The notes under the pieces are model-generated. The model saw nothing but the letters and a program-made list of their open reading frames with translations. It was not told the DNA's origin and did not search any database. A stretch of DNA of 64,000 nt, from contig CAWBUW010000012.1 in NCBI GenBank assembly GCA_963792075.1, positions 1,674,001 to 1,738,000 on the forward strand, in the 5' to 3' direction. Source of the stretch: CAWBUW01 sp963792075 (lineage in GTDB: Bacteria > Chloroflexota > Anaerolineae > Anaerolineales > UBA4823). The number at the start of each line of letters is the position of its first letter. Positions within the stretch are counted from its first letter, which is position 1. Positions 52,329 to 60,353 of the stretch are shown here, piece after piece. The translations under genes and the position numbers were made by a program.

Positions 52329-52365
52329 GGGGCATGTGCGGGCGTTTTTCGCCCGCACATGCCCC
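52329..52365 (+). terminator. Long hairpin after rubrerythrin (16-bp stem)
   Basis: GGGGCATGTGCGGGCG (52329-52344) pairs with CGCCCGCACATGCCCC (52350-52365), loop TTTTT. Perfect stem, no T-tract after it. The arm begins with the same GGCATGTG as the rlmB hairpin. Confidence 0.65.
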
Positions 52366-52451
52366 AGATTCCTCTAGGCCCAACCTCTAATGGAGTAAAA
52401 TAATGGGGGTGATTTGATGCTTTTCCTTATCCTCCAATGGAGAAAATTGAG

Positions 52452-53459
52452 ATGTCTGCTGTCGAAATCCAAAACCTGGCGAAAACTTACCAGACCCGTG
52501 ACCGTAAGGGGCTGTTCAAATCTGTGAAGCGTGAGGTGCCGGCGCTGAAAGACGTGTCTTTCGACGTAGCGCAGGGTGAAATCTTTGGGCTGCTGGGGCC
52601 GAACGGCGCAGGCAAGACCACGCTGATCAAGATCCTTACCACGCTGCTGCTGCCCAGCAGTGGGCAGGCCTGGATCAACGGGCATCCTGTGGTCAAGGAA
52701 GCGGATGCGGTGCGCGCCAGCGTGGGCTGCATGTTGATGGGCGAGCGTGGGCTGTATTGGAAGCTGACCGCCCGCGAGAACCTGGAGTACTTTGCCGCGC
52801 TGTATCATATACGCCCGGAACGGGTGAAAGGGCGGGTGAAGGAAATCCTGGACCTGATCAAATTCCAGGAGATCGCCGACCGTACGGTGGAGACCTACTC
52901 CTCGGGGCAAAAGATGAAGCTGGCCTTTGGCAAGGCGCTGATCAACGATGCGCCGATCCTGGTGTTGGATGAGCCGACGAACACGCTGGACTTGCCTTCG
53001 GCGAGCGAGCTGCGCGCCATCGTGCGCCAGCTCAACACGCAGGGCAAAACGATCATTTATACCACGCACATCATGCAGGAAGCGGAAGTGCTGTGCAACC
53101 GGGTCGCCATCGTGGACCAGGGTTTGCTGCTGGCGCTGGGGACTGTGGCAGAATTGAAGACCTCGCTGGGACGTGACCAGGTGACGCGCATCGCTGGCGT
53201 GATCCCCGGCAAGGCATTCCATGCCGTGGAGCAGCTCCCCGGTGTGGTGCGCGCCACTCTGGCGGTGGCAGATGGGCACAACGAGCTTACCGTGGTCAGC
53301 GGGGGCGAGAACATCCTGGCACGCCTGATCGAGACGCTCACCGGACAAGACTGCACCATCCTACGCATTACCCCGGAAGAAGTGACTCTGGAAGACGTGT
53401 TCATCGCCAAGACCGGGCGTACTTTGGCGCAGGATACCCGGCAGGGGGCAGGGAAATGA
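52452..53459 (+). CDS. ABC-2 type exporter ATP-binding protein
   Basis: 335 aa from ATG 52452 (GGAG nine bases upstream). An earlier ATG (52437) lacks a site. Walker A GPNGAGKTTLIK, Q-loop region GCMLMGERGLYWKLTA, signature YSSGQKMKLAFGKAL, Walker B ILVLDEPTNTLDL and the H-loop TTHIMQEAEV. A C-terminal domain follows (about 250-335). It powers export by the two permeases encoded next, with four-base and one-base overlaps. Cargo unknown. Confidence 0.93.
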   Translation: MSAVEIQNLAKTYQTRDRKGLFKSVKREVPALKDVSFDVAQGEIFGLLGPNGAGKTTLIKILTTLLLPSSGQAWINGHPVVKEADAVRASVGCMLMGERGLYWKLTARENLEYFAALYHIRPERVKGRVKEILDLIKFQEIADRTVETYSSGQKMKLAFGKALINDAPILVLDEPTNTLDLPSASELRAIVRQLNTQGKTIIYTTHIMQEAEVLCNRVAIVDQGLLLALGTVAELKTSLGRDQVTRIAGVIPGKAFHAVEQLPGVVRATLAVADGHNELTVVSGGENILARLIETLTGQDCTILRITPEEVTLEDVFIAKTGRTLAQDTRQGAGK

Positions 53460-54301
53460 GCCTGACCTACATCTCCCTCGGCTCGAAGCTGCGCGTAACT
53501 TTGTCGGCCATGCGCATGCGGCTGATCACGATCAACCGTTACCGTGGGCAGTTGATCATGGATATGGTCGTCCCGATTGTGTTTGCCGCCATGCCGATCT
53601 TGATCGCACGCTCGCATGGAGACAGCGCAGCAGCAACTTTTGAAGCGAACACGGGCACGGCAAATTACGTGGCCTACATGCTGATCGGTTCGAGCGTGTT
53701 CTCGATGGTTTCCAACGCCTTCTGGCACATCGCCAACTGGGTGCGCTGGGAGATGGAAACCGGCACGCTGGAGGCGCTGTACCTGGCGCCGGTGGACCGG
53801 GTGTGGGTGGCGGGCGGCACGGCGTTGTACTCGATGCTGCGCTCGACTTTGTCTGCTTTTGGGGCATACCTGCTGGGCTCGCTGATCATGCGCGTCAACC
53901 CCTTCCAGGGTGAGCTGCTGCTGGCGGTGGTGTTTTTGCTGGTTGGGCTGCTGCCGCTGTACGGCGTGGCGTTGCTGTTTGGCGCAGTGGTGCTCAAGCT
54001 GAAAGAGGCTGCCGCCTTGATCGGCCTGATGCAGTGGGTGGTCAGCTTCTTGATGGGTATTTTCTACCCTGTAACCGTCTTCCCACCTCTGGTGCGGGCG
54101 CTGGCGCTGCTCTTCCCGCCGACCTGGATGACCAACGGCGTGCGCTCGGCGCTGCTGGGGGTGGGTTATTTCTTTGGAAAGTGGTACCTGGACCTGGCGG
54201 TGTTGTGGGTGTTCATGTTCATTGCGCCTGTGTTTGGGTATTGGGTTTTCCAGCGGGTGGAGACCAACGTGCGCAAAAATGAAGGCGTAGGGCAGTTCTG
54301 A
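53456..54301 (+). CDS. ABC-2 type permease 1
   Basis: 281 aa with about six helices, including YVAYMLIGSSVFSMVSNAFW and LAVVFLLVGLLPLYGVALLFG. The segment WEMETGTLEALYLAPVDR is the usual cytoplasmic coupling loop of ABC-2 permeases. It starts at ATG 53456 overlapping the ATPase stop as ATGA. Forms a heteromeric exporter with the next permease. Confidence 0.9.
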   Translation: MSLTYISLGSKLRVTLSAMRMRLITINRYRGQLIMDMVVPIVFAAMPILIARSHGDSAAATFEANTGTANYVAYMLIGSSVFSMVSNAFWHIANWVRWEMETGTLEALYLAPVDRVWVAGGTALYSMLRSTLSAFGAYLLGSLIMRVNPFQGELLLAVVFLLVGLLPLYGVALLFGAVVLKLKEAAALIGLMQWVVSFLMGIFYPVTVFPPLVRALALLFPPTWMTNGVRSALLGVGYFFGKWYLDLAVLWVFMFIAPVFGYWVFQRVETNVRKNEGVGQF

Positions 54302-55164
54302 TGGAAACGCCGCTTGCCCGCGAAACAAGCCTGACCCAGCGCGGTTGGCGCACTGACTGGTATGCTTTCATTGCCATGGTGCGCAAAGAGCTGATTGCCA
54401 TGACGCGCTACCCGGTGCAGTTTGTGACCTCGTTTGCCCAGGTGTTCATGATCATTGGCGTCTTTTCCCTGGCGGGGCTGATGTTTACGCCGCCTGGCGC
54501 CTTGGGCAATGACCCCACTGTTTCGGGCGTTCCGGCTTATGGCTTCCTGCTGTTCATCTTCATCAGCGATACGCTGTGGGTGATCGGTGTAAATATCCGC
54601 CACGAGCAGGTGCAGGGCACGCTCGAGCAGCTTTACCTCACTCCGGCGAACAAATTTGCCAACCTGGTCTCGCGTGTGACCACGCTGCTGGTGTGGACCG
54701 GTTCGCTGGCGGTGGTGGGCACGCTGCTGATGCAGACCTTCCTGGGCCGCCTGCCGTTTAAAAACCCCGCCCTGGCGCTCTTCATCTTGATCTTCTCGTT
54801 GAGCGGCTCGTTTGGCGTGGGGTTCATCTTCGCTGCGCTGACCCTGCGCGTGAAAGAAACGGCGAACACGCTGGCAAACGCGGCCCAGTTTGCCATTATG
54901 GTGCTGTGCGCCAACTTTTTTCCCTTCTCCGCGCTGCCGCAGGCCGTCCGCTACATCTCGATGGCCATCCCGCTGTCCTACAGCGTGGATGCCTTCCGCT
55001 CCACGCTGATGGGCTACCCCCCTGGGTTTCCCGAGCTGGCCCCGATCGGGATCGAGGTGGCGATTGTGGTCGCGTTTGGGCTGGTCACGCCGGTCCTGGG
55101 CCTGTGGCTGTACCGCCGGGCTGAGGATCACGCGCGCCAGACGGGCAGCCTGGGAGAATTTTAG
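54301..55164 (+). CDS. ABC-2 type permease 2
   Basis: 287 aa, six predicted helices, with EQVQGTLEQLYLTPANKFANL matching the coupling loop of permease 1. The ATG overlaps the end of the previous gene. A homologous partner of the preceding protein, as is common in heterodimeric exporters. The cargo could be a lipid, antibiotic or polysaccharide precursor. Confidence 0.9.
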   Translation: METPLARETSLTQRGWRTDWYAFIAMVRKELIAMTRYPVQFVTSFAQVFMIIGVFSLAGLMFTPPGALGNDPTVSGVPAYGFLLFIFISDTLWVIGVNIRHEQVQGTLEQLYLTPANKFANLVSRVTTLLVWTGSLAVVGTLLMQTFLGRLPFKNPALALFILIFSLSGSFGVGFIFAALTLRVKETANTLANAAQFAIMVLCANFFPFSALPQAVRYISMAIPLSYSVDAFRSTLMGYPPGFPELAPIGIEVAIVVAFGLVTPVLGLWLYRRAEDHARQTGSLGEF

Positions 55165-55168
55165 GCCC

Positions 55169-55962
55169 ATGTTTGCGCTGGTCCTGGTCGCCGGTGTGGT
55201 TATCAGCCTGGGCTGGCTGGCGCTGCGCGCCCCGGCAGGGCGGCAGGTTCCGGCTGTAGACACGGGGGCGGGGGTGCTGCTGGGCTGCCTGCTGGGAGCT
55301 CGTGTGGGATATGTGCTGGCGAACTGGCCGTATTACGCCGCACACCTGGCGGAAACGCCGCAGTTCTGGTTGGGCGGGATGTCTGGCGTGAGCGCGGCGC
55401 TGGGGGGACTCTGGCGCTGGCGTTGCTGGCCTGGCTGGCGAAGCAGAAGCTGTCCGTGTTGGCTGACCAGATGCTGCCGCTGCTGGCTGTGCTGCCTGCG
55501 GCAGGCTGGCTGGGCAGTTGGGTGGAGGGCAGCGCCTACGGGCTGCCGGCTCAGGGCGCCTGGTGGGGGCTGCCGGCAGTGGATGAGTGGGGCCAGGTCG
55601 AGCGCCGTTTTCCGCTGCAGCTTCTGGGGGTGCTCCTGGGGTTGGGCATTCCCTGGCTGCTGGAGGCATGGGCTTCCCGCGAAAGGGAAAATGCCTCGCT
55701 GACTGGGCTGCCCGGAGCACAGGCAAATGGCATGAGCAGGCTGGCTGCGCTGCGGGCGCAGCAGGTAACGCAACCGGGACAGGCGGCGATGTTCTGCCTG
55801 GTGGGGTTAGCTTTGACCCTTTTGGGGCTGTCTTTCCTGCGCGGCGATCCCACGCTGCTGTGGAATGGCTTGCGCCCGGAAACCTGGGGCGCGTTGGGAC
55901 TGTTGGGGTTGAGTGGGATGGGCTTGGGATGGATTCTGAGAGAAAAGAGAGTAAAAAAATGA
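55169..55962 (+). pseudogene. Lgt-like prolipoprotein diacylglyceryl transferase, frameshifted
   Basis: From ATG 55169 the frame gives VLLGCLLGARVGYVLANWPYY and LGGMSGVSAALGG, both matching Lgt family segments (GARLGYVL, GGMSFHGG). It is lost in the GGGGGG run near 55402-55407. One added G yields GTLALALLAWLAKQK and then GWLGSWVEGSAYGLP and RRFPLQLLGVLLG, the degenerate counterparts of the Lgt GRLGNF(I/M)N and HPVQLYE segments. The repaired length is 264 aa. The divergence leaves the transferase activity doubtful. Likely a sequencing-induced break. Confidence 0.75.
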
Positions 55963-56813
55963 AATTATCGTTGGCGCTGGCGCAGATCAACACCCGGATG
56001 GGGGATGTCAACAGCAATCTGGAAAAACACCTGGCATATGCCCGGCAGGCGCATCAGCAGGGCGCAGAACTGGTGGTATTCCCCGAACTATCGCTGACAG
56101 GCTACCTGCTGCAGGACCTGGCGACCACGGTGGCGCACCGCCCACAGGCAGATGACCCGGTCTTCAAGCCTCTGCTGCAGGCCTCCCGGCAAATTGACAT
56201 GGTGGTCGGTTTTGTGGAAGAGGACCGGCGCAGCCGCTTTTATATTGCTGCGGCATACCTTTCACAGGGCGAGGTGCGGCACGTGCACCGCAAGGTGTAC
56301 CTGCCCACGTATGGCTTGTTCGATGAGGGGCGTTTCTTCGCCTGGGGCGATGCCATCCGGGCTTTTGATACTCGCTTTGGGCGCATGGGCATCTTGATTT
56401 GCGAGGACTTCTGGCATGCCTCGCCGCCTTACCTGCTCTGGCTGGATGGAGCGGACCTGATGATCTTTACCTCGGCCTCGGCCGGGCGCGGGCTGACCAG
56501 CCAGCCGCAGCTCGAATCTGCGCGCTGGGTGGAGCAAATCAACCAGGCGTATGCCAACCTGTTCACCAATTTCGTCGTGCATGCCAACCGGGTGGGGTAC
56601 GAAGATGGGCTGAATTTCTGGGGTGGCTCGACCGTGTTCGACCCGAATGGCGAGCTGGTCGCGCAGGGGCCCTACCACCAGGAAGCGCTGGTGATGGCCG
56701 AGCCCGAGCTGAACCAGATCCATCGTACGCGGGCACGCCTGCCTCTGCTGCGCGATGAGCGCACGGCGCTGGTGCTGCGCGAGCTGAACCGTATCACCCA
56801 AAAAGATGAATAG
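55959..56813 (+). CDS. Nitrilase-superfamily amidohydrolase (NAD synthetase glutaminase-like)
   Basis: 284 aa from ATG 55959, overlapping the end of the Lgt-like frame (ATGA). The nitrilase triad is readable: Glu in VVFPELSLTGY, Lys in HRKVYLPTYGLFDEG, Cys in MGILICEDFWH. The LPTYGLFDEGRFF segment is characteristic of the glutaminase domain of NAD+ synthetases, but no synthetase domain is fused here. It releases ammonia or carboxylate from an amide; substrate unknown. Confidence 0.88.
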   Translation: MKLSLALAQINTRMGDVNSNLEKHLAYARQAHQQGAELVVFPELSLTGYLLQDLATTVAHRPQADDPVFKPLLQASRQIDMVVGFVEEDRRSRFYIAAAYLSQGEVRHVHRKVYLPTYGLFDEGRFFAWGDAIRAFDTRFGRMGILICEDFWHASPPYLLWLDGADLMIFTSASAGRGLTSQPQLESARWVEQINQAYANLFTNFVVHANRVGYEDGLNFWGGSTVFDPNGELVAQGPYHQEALVMAEPELNQIHRTRARLPLLRDERTALVLRELNRITQKDE

Positions 56814-56842
56814 GGCCTCTGCCCTGAGAAGGAATTGATCCC

Positions 56843-58441
56843 ATGGACCGCGGTGGCTGCCTGATTCTACTCTTCCTGGTGTTGGTTGCGGTGTTGTTCT
56901 TTGCCTTTGCACAGAACACCGGTGTGTTGGACCAGATCCGGCAGGATTTGCAGACGGTGGGCGGTACGGTTTCGGTGCAGGTGGCCGGTGGGGGCACACC
57001 CGCTGCAGTAACGCCTCAACCCGCCGCCGGGGGGGACAGCGGCGCGGCGGAGCAGCAGCCGGCGCCCATCCCCACGCTGGCGCCCACGCCGGTGCCGAAC
57101 GGGCGCATCCTGTTCCTGGGGCTGGATGAATACTTATGGTCGGTCGAGCCGGATGGCAGCCTCCCGGTGCAGCTTGGGCTGGCCAAGGATTTCCTGACGC
57201 AGTACACCAACGAATGGGTCTCACCCAACGGGCAGTATGTCTTTGTCTACCGTAAGGAAGATGGCAAACGCATCGCCTACATAACGCCGGTGGATGGGCA
57301 GACTCCTCCACAGCGCCTGGGCGAGCTGCCTGAGACCTTCGGGCTGGGCGAACCGCGCTCTTACTTTGACTTTTCCTCCGACAGCAACCGGGCGATGTTC
57401 TACGAAGCTGCGGCCAACCGCTTGGTTATCCTGACTCTGGCTACCGGGCAGCGCATCGAATGGCCGCTGCAGCCCGAAGCGGCAGACTTTAACACTGCGG
57501 CCTTTGCGCCGGGGCGCTCCTGGTTCATCGTCAAGGGCTTCGACGCGGCGGCCAACGGCCAGTACCTGGATACCTATCACCTGGGCGAGACTCTGACCGA
57601 CCCGCAGCGCAGCCAGGTTTTCGCCAACGAGCGCATTTACCAGTTCCAGTTTTCACCGGATGGCTCCAGGGTAGCGCTGCTGCTGCGCACCACCTCGGAG
57701 GCGAATACCGAGCGGGTTTTGATTGTAGGCGACTCTGGGCAGGTAGAGACAGTGCTGGAGAACAGCCTGAGCCGTTCGCTGCTGGTCTCACCGGCCTGGT
57801 CGCCGGACGGGCGCTATTTGCTGATCAACTCCTGGCAGACCGGGCCGCAGCTTGCTTACCGCCTGTTAAGCTATGACACCCAGGCGCAGGCGCTGGTCAA
57901 CCTGCTCGGCGACCAGCCTTCGCCCGGTGTGGGGCAGCCCATCAGCGTCGCTGCGGGGTTTGCCCCGGATGGCGCCGCGCTGACTTTCCGCTTATACAGC
58001 GGGCAAAGCGAAGCTTTCTGGATGGCCTTCCTGGACGGCAGCTACATAAAGCAGGTTGCCAGCGCACAGATTGGGACGAACCCGCCTACCGGCGAGTTCG
58101 TCGTGGGTTTTACGCCTGGTTGGGAGCGCATGGCGCTGGTGGTGGGCGGGGCGGAGGCGAACGCACTCTGGGGGGACCTCGCCACAGCGGCCATTGATGG
58201 CTCCGGGCGTGTGACGCTGGATACCCAGGTGCCTTACCGTTTCCAGGAATTGGGGCCGGTGATCTCACCGGATGGGCAGCGGCTGGCCTATTTCCGCCTG
58301 CTGCCGGAGACCGGGCAGGGCGAGCTGTGTATCATCGGGCTGGACGGCAGCGACCGGCGGGTGCTGTTCACCGCCCGCCCGGAGGAGATGAGCCAGGGGA
58401 AACCGGTAGGCATCCCCTGGAAATGGCTGCCGAAGCCCTGA
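56843..58441 (+). CDS. Beta-propeller protein with N-terminal membrane helix
   Basis: 532 aa. TM helix about 6-25 (LILLFLVLVAVLFFAFAQNTG), a Pro/Thr/Gly linker (about 45-85), then a periplasmic-facing WD40/TolB-like propeller. Repeating segments end DGSRVALLLR, WSPDGRYLLINSW, FAPDGAALTFRLYS and ISPDGQRLAYFRLLPETG. Such proteins bind partners rather than catalyse. It starts 29 bases after the amidohydrolase gene with AGAAGGAA upstream. Function unknown. Confidence 0.82.
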   Translation: MDRGGCLILLFLVLVAVLFFAFAQNTGVLDQIRQDLQTVGGTVSVQVAGGGTPAAVTPQPAAGGDSGAAEQQPAPIPTLAPTPVPNGRILFLGLDEYLWSVEPDGSLPVQLGLAKDFLTQYTNEWVSPNGQYVFVYRKEDGKRIAYITPVDGQTPPQRLGELPETFGLGEPRSYFDFSSDSNRAMFYEAAANRLVILTLATGQRIEWPLQPEAADFNTAAFAPGRSWFIVKGFDAAANGQYLDTYHLGETLTDPQRSQVFANERIYQFQFSPDGSRVALLLRTTSEANTERVLIVGDSGQVETVLENSLSRSLLVSPAWSPDGRYLLINSWQTGPQLAYRLLSYDTQAQALVNLLGDQPSPGVGQPISVAAGFAPDGAALTFRLYSGQSEAFWMAFLDGSYIKQVASAQIGTNPPTGEFVVGFTPGWERMALVVGGAEANALWGDLATAAIDGSGRVTLDTQVPYRFQELGPVISPDGQRLAYFRLLPETGQGELCIIGLDGSDRRVLFTARPEEMSQGKPVGIPWKWLPKP

Positions 58442-58451
58442 GCGGATCGAG

Positions 58452-58751
58452 CTAAATCGCAAGCGTCTTGATTTCTCGCTCCAACCGGTTGCCCAATAGG
58501 TCTTCCGCTACATCCAAATCATAGTCCATCTGTAATCCCAGCCAAAACTGGGGGGAGTTCCCGAAGTAACGCGCCAAGCGCAGCGCTGTGTCTGCCGTAA
58601 CGCTGCGTTTCCCCAGGACAATCTCATTAATCCGCCGCGGGTGGACGCTGATATCCAAAGCCAGCCGGCTCTGGCTCATGCCCATGGGCTTGAGAAATTC
58701 TTCCAGTAAGACTTCACCGGGATGGACAGGGTGTAACTTTACCTCACTCAT
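58452..58751 (-). CDS. higA: HigA-type antitoxin
   Basis: 99 aa, winged/HTH protein of the VapI/HigA family: PGEVLLEEFLKPMGMSQSRLALDISVHPRRINEIVLG contains the helix-turn-helix (SQSRLALDISVHPRRINEI). It neutralises the toxin encoded upstream and represses their promoter. The order toxin-antitoxin (higBA) with 15 bases between is typical of this group. Confidence 0.9.
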   Translation of the reverse strand: MSEVKLHPVHPGEVLLEEFLKPMGMSQSRLALDISVHPRRINEIVLGKRSVTADTALRLARYFGNSPQFWLGLQMDYDLDVAEDLLGNRLEREIKTLAI

Positions 58752-58766
58752 TTCAATACCAGCTTT

Positions 58767-59048
58767 CTAATGGTAATCAACAATCTCCACTTCATGCGCA
58801 TTGTTTTCGCGCCACTTGAAGCAAATCCTCCATTGGTCATTTATCCGAATGCTGTGTTGACCTTCTCTATTTCCGCCAAGTTTCTCAAGATGGTTCGCGG
58901 GTGGGATACGCAGGTCGTTCAAAGAGATAGCATTATTCAACATGCGTAACTTACGCAAAGCTGTCTGTTGGATGTCGCCGAGCAGCTTCCGTGATCGCTC
59001 GCGATGATAGATGCGTTCCGTTTCAGCGTCTTCGAAGGATTTGATCAC
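58767..59048 (-). CDS. higB: HigB-type toxin (RelE fold)
   Basis: 93 aa from GTG 59048. The sequence SFEDAETERIYHRERSRKLLGDIQQTALRKLRML, IPPANHLEKLGGNREGQHSIRINDQWRICFKW is a HigB/PlasmidKill match, with the conserved RINDQWRICF edge strand. It cleaves mRNA on the ribosome. Expressed from the strong promoter directly upstream. Confidence 0.92.
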   Translation of the reverse strand: MIKSFEDAETERIYHRERSRKLLGDIQQTALRKLRMLNNAISLNDLRIPPANHLEKLGGNREGQHSIRINDQWRICFKWRENNAHEVEIVDYH

Positions 59049-59054
59049 AGCTTG

Positions 59055-59083
59055 ATTATATAACGTAACGCGCTAAGCGTCAA
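59055..59083 (-). promoter_or_regulatory. higBA promoter with operator-like palindrome
   Basis: On the minus strand TTGACG (59083-59078), spacer 17, TATAAT (59060-59055), seven bases before the GTG. The spacer includes TAACGCGCTA (8 of 10 palindromic), a candidate HigA operator. The transcription start falls almost on the start codon. Confidence 0.75.
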
Positions 59084-59135
59084 GCGTTATTTCCCTGGTG
59101 ACAACGCTCTGCGTTGTCACCAGGGAAATAACGCT
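59083..59135 (-). terminator. Very long hairpin after the creatininase-like gene (25-bp stem)
   Basis: 59083-59107 pairs perfectly with 59111-59135, loop TCT. It sits between the creatininase-like gene, whose stop is at 59163, and the higBA promoter it partly overlaps. No T-tract follows. Confidence 0.65.
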
Positions 59136-59162
59136 CCAGCGTCACCTTGAGCGGAGACCGCT

Positions 59163-60281
59163 TTATTTAGCCAAACGTTTCGCCTGCCGCCGCGTGTACT
59201 GCTCGTGGATCTCCCCCACGTGATCCACTTTTTCTTCAATGGCGGCTTGCAGCCACAATCGGCCTTTCTCGGCGGTGCCCAGGCTGCCCGCGCCATAAGC
59301 GCCGGTGCGGGTGTCATCCTCCCAGGGCGGGTTCGCAATGAGCGCGCCGCCTTCGACCCAGTCCATGGCATAGGAGGCCGTGGTGATGAAGTCGGTTTCG
59401 TCCACGGCCCGCTCCATGTGCACCAGGCCGGGGTTGAGGTGCAGGATCAAGGACGTTTCCAGCTCGCAGGCGTGGCCCATGCCGCCCAGGGCAGATTGGC
59501 GGTGCTGTTCCAGCGCGGCGATGCCTTTGGGGCCGTTGAGGTAGAGCCAGGTAGTGGCGATGAAGGCGTGCGGGTGGCGCTCGCCGGCGTACTTGACCAC
59601 GTTGGTCAGGAACGAGCAGCTTCCCCCGTGGCCGGAGAGCAGGTAGATGCGCTCGAAGCCGCGCCCGGTGAGCACGTCTACCAGGCCGAGGTAGAAATCT
59701 TCGAAGGCGCGCCCGCCTCCGTTGAGCGTCCCGGCGAAGGAGGCGCGATGCGTGGAGACGCCGTAGGGCATGACGGGCAGCGCATACGCCTGGTCTGGGA
59801 TTGCTGCGGCAGTCCCCCGGGCGATGGCGTCGATGCACAGGGTGTCTACGCTGAGCGGCAGGTGGTAGCCATGCTGCTCGGTGTGGCCCACCGGGATGAG
59901 GATCACTTTGCCGCGCTGGTCGTCGTGAGGCAGGGGGGTGGAGGCGCGCACCGCGCCGGGCAGCGCCAGCCGGTCCGCGCCCAGGCCGAGATCGATGCCC
60001 TGGGGCGTGAGGGCGTAGACGCGGCTGAAACCATCGTCGCGCAGCGAGTTGAGCAGGTTGCGCGCGTAGGCCGCCAGCCGCGCTTCGGGGACTGCCAGGC
60101 CGCTGCCCACCCACCCGTAAGGGATGGGCGGGAGCAGCCCGAAGCGGGGGGGATGGCCCAGCGCCTCGGCCAGTTTCCCCAGCGGGTAACCTTCGCCCAG
60201 CGGCAGCACCAGCGGGCAGTCGCGTGACAGAGCAGCCACTTCGGGCCAGGTCAGGTCAGCGAAATTGAAGGATTCAGTCAT
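59163..60281 (-). CDS. Creatininase-family amidohydrolase with extra N-terminal half-domain
   Basis: 372 aa. The C-terminal 250 residues are a standard creatininase domain: IPVGHTEQHGYHLPLSVDT (metal-binding Glu/His/Asp), RASFAGTLNGG, LLSGHGGSCSFL and GGMGHACELETSLIL. The first 120 residues (LVLPLGEGYPLGKLAEAL, DGFSRVYALTPQGIDLGLG) resemble a shortened and eroded second copy of the same fold without the metal residues. Members hydrolyse cyclic amides or lactams, for example in cofactor or mycofactocin pathways; the substrate is open. Minus strand, upstream of a long hairpin. Confidence 0.85.
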   Translation of the reverse strand: MTESFNFADLTWPEVAALSRDCPLVLPLGEGYPLGKLAEALGHPPRFGLLPPIPYGWVGSGLAVPEARLAAYARNLLNSLRDDGFSRVYALTPQGIDLGLGADRLALPGAVRASTPLPHDDQRGKVILIPVGHTEQHGYHLPLSVDTLCIDAIARGTAAAIPDQAYALPVMPYGVSTHRASFAGTLNGGGRAFEDFYLGLVDVLTGRGFERIYLLSGHGGSCSFLTNVVKYAGERHPHAFIATTWLYLNGPKGIAALEQHRQSALGGMGHACELETSLILHLNPGLVHMERAVDETDFITTASYAMDWVEGGALIANPPWEDDTRTGAYGAGSLGTAEKGRLWLQAAIEEKVDHVGEIHEQYTRRQAKRLAK

Positions 60282-60293
60282 CTGTATAATCCT

Positions 60294-60345
60294 GTGGGGG
60301 GGGTGTGAAACGCTCGCTTTGCGCAGCGTTTCACACCCCCCCCAC
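60294..60345 (-). terminator. Very long hairpin after the S9 peptidase gene (21-bp stem)
   Basis: GTGGGGGGGGTGTGAAACGCT-type arm 60294-60314 with 60325-60345, inner CGC-TTT-GCG. It follows the peptidase stop at 60354. Its core is the near reverse complement of the hairpin at 45770-45824. Confidence 0.65.
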
Positions 60346-60353
60346 TTCCTTTG

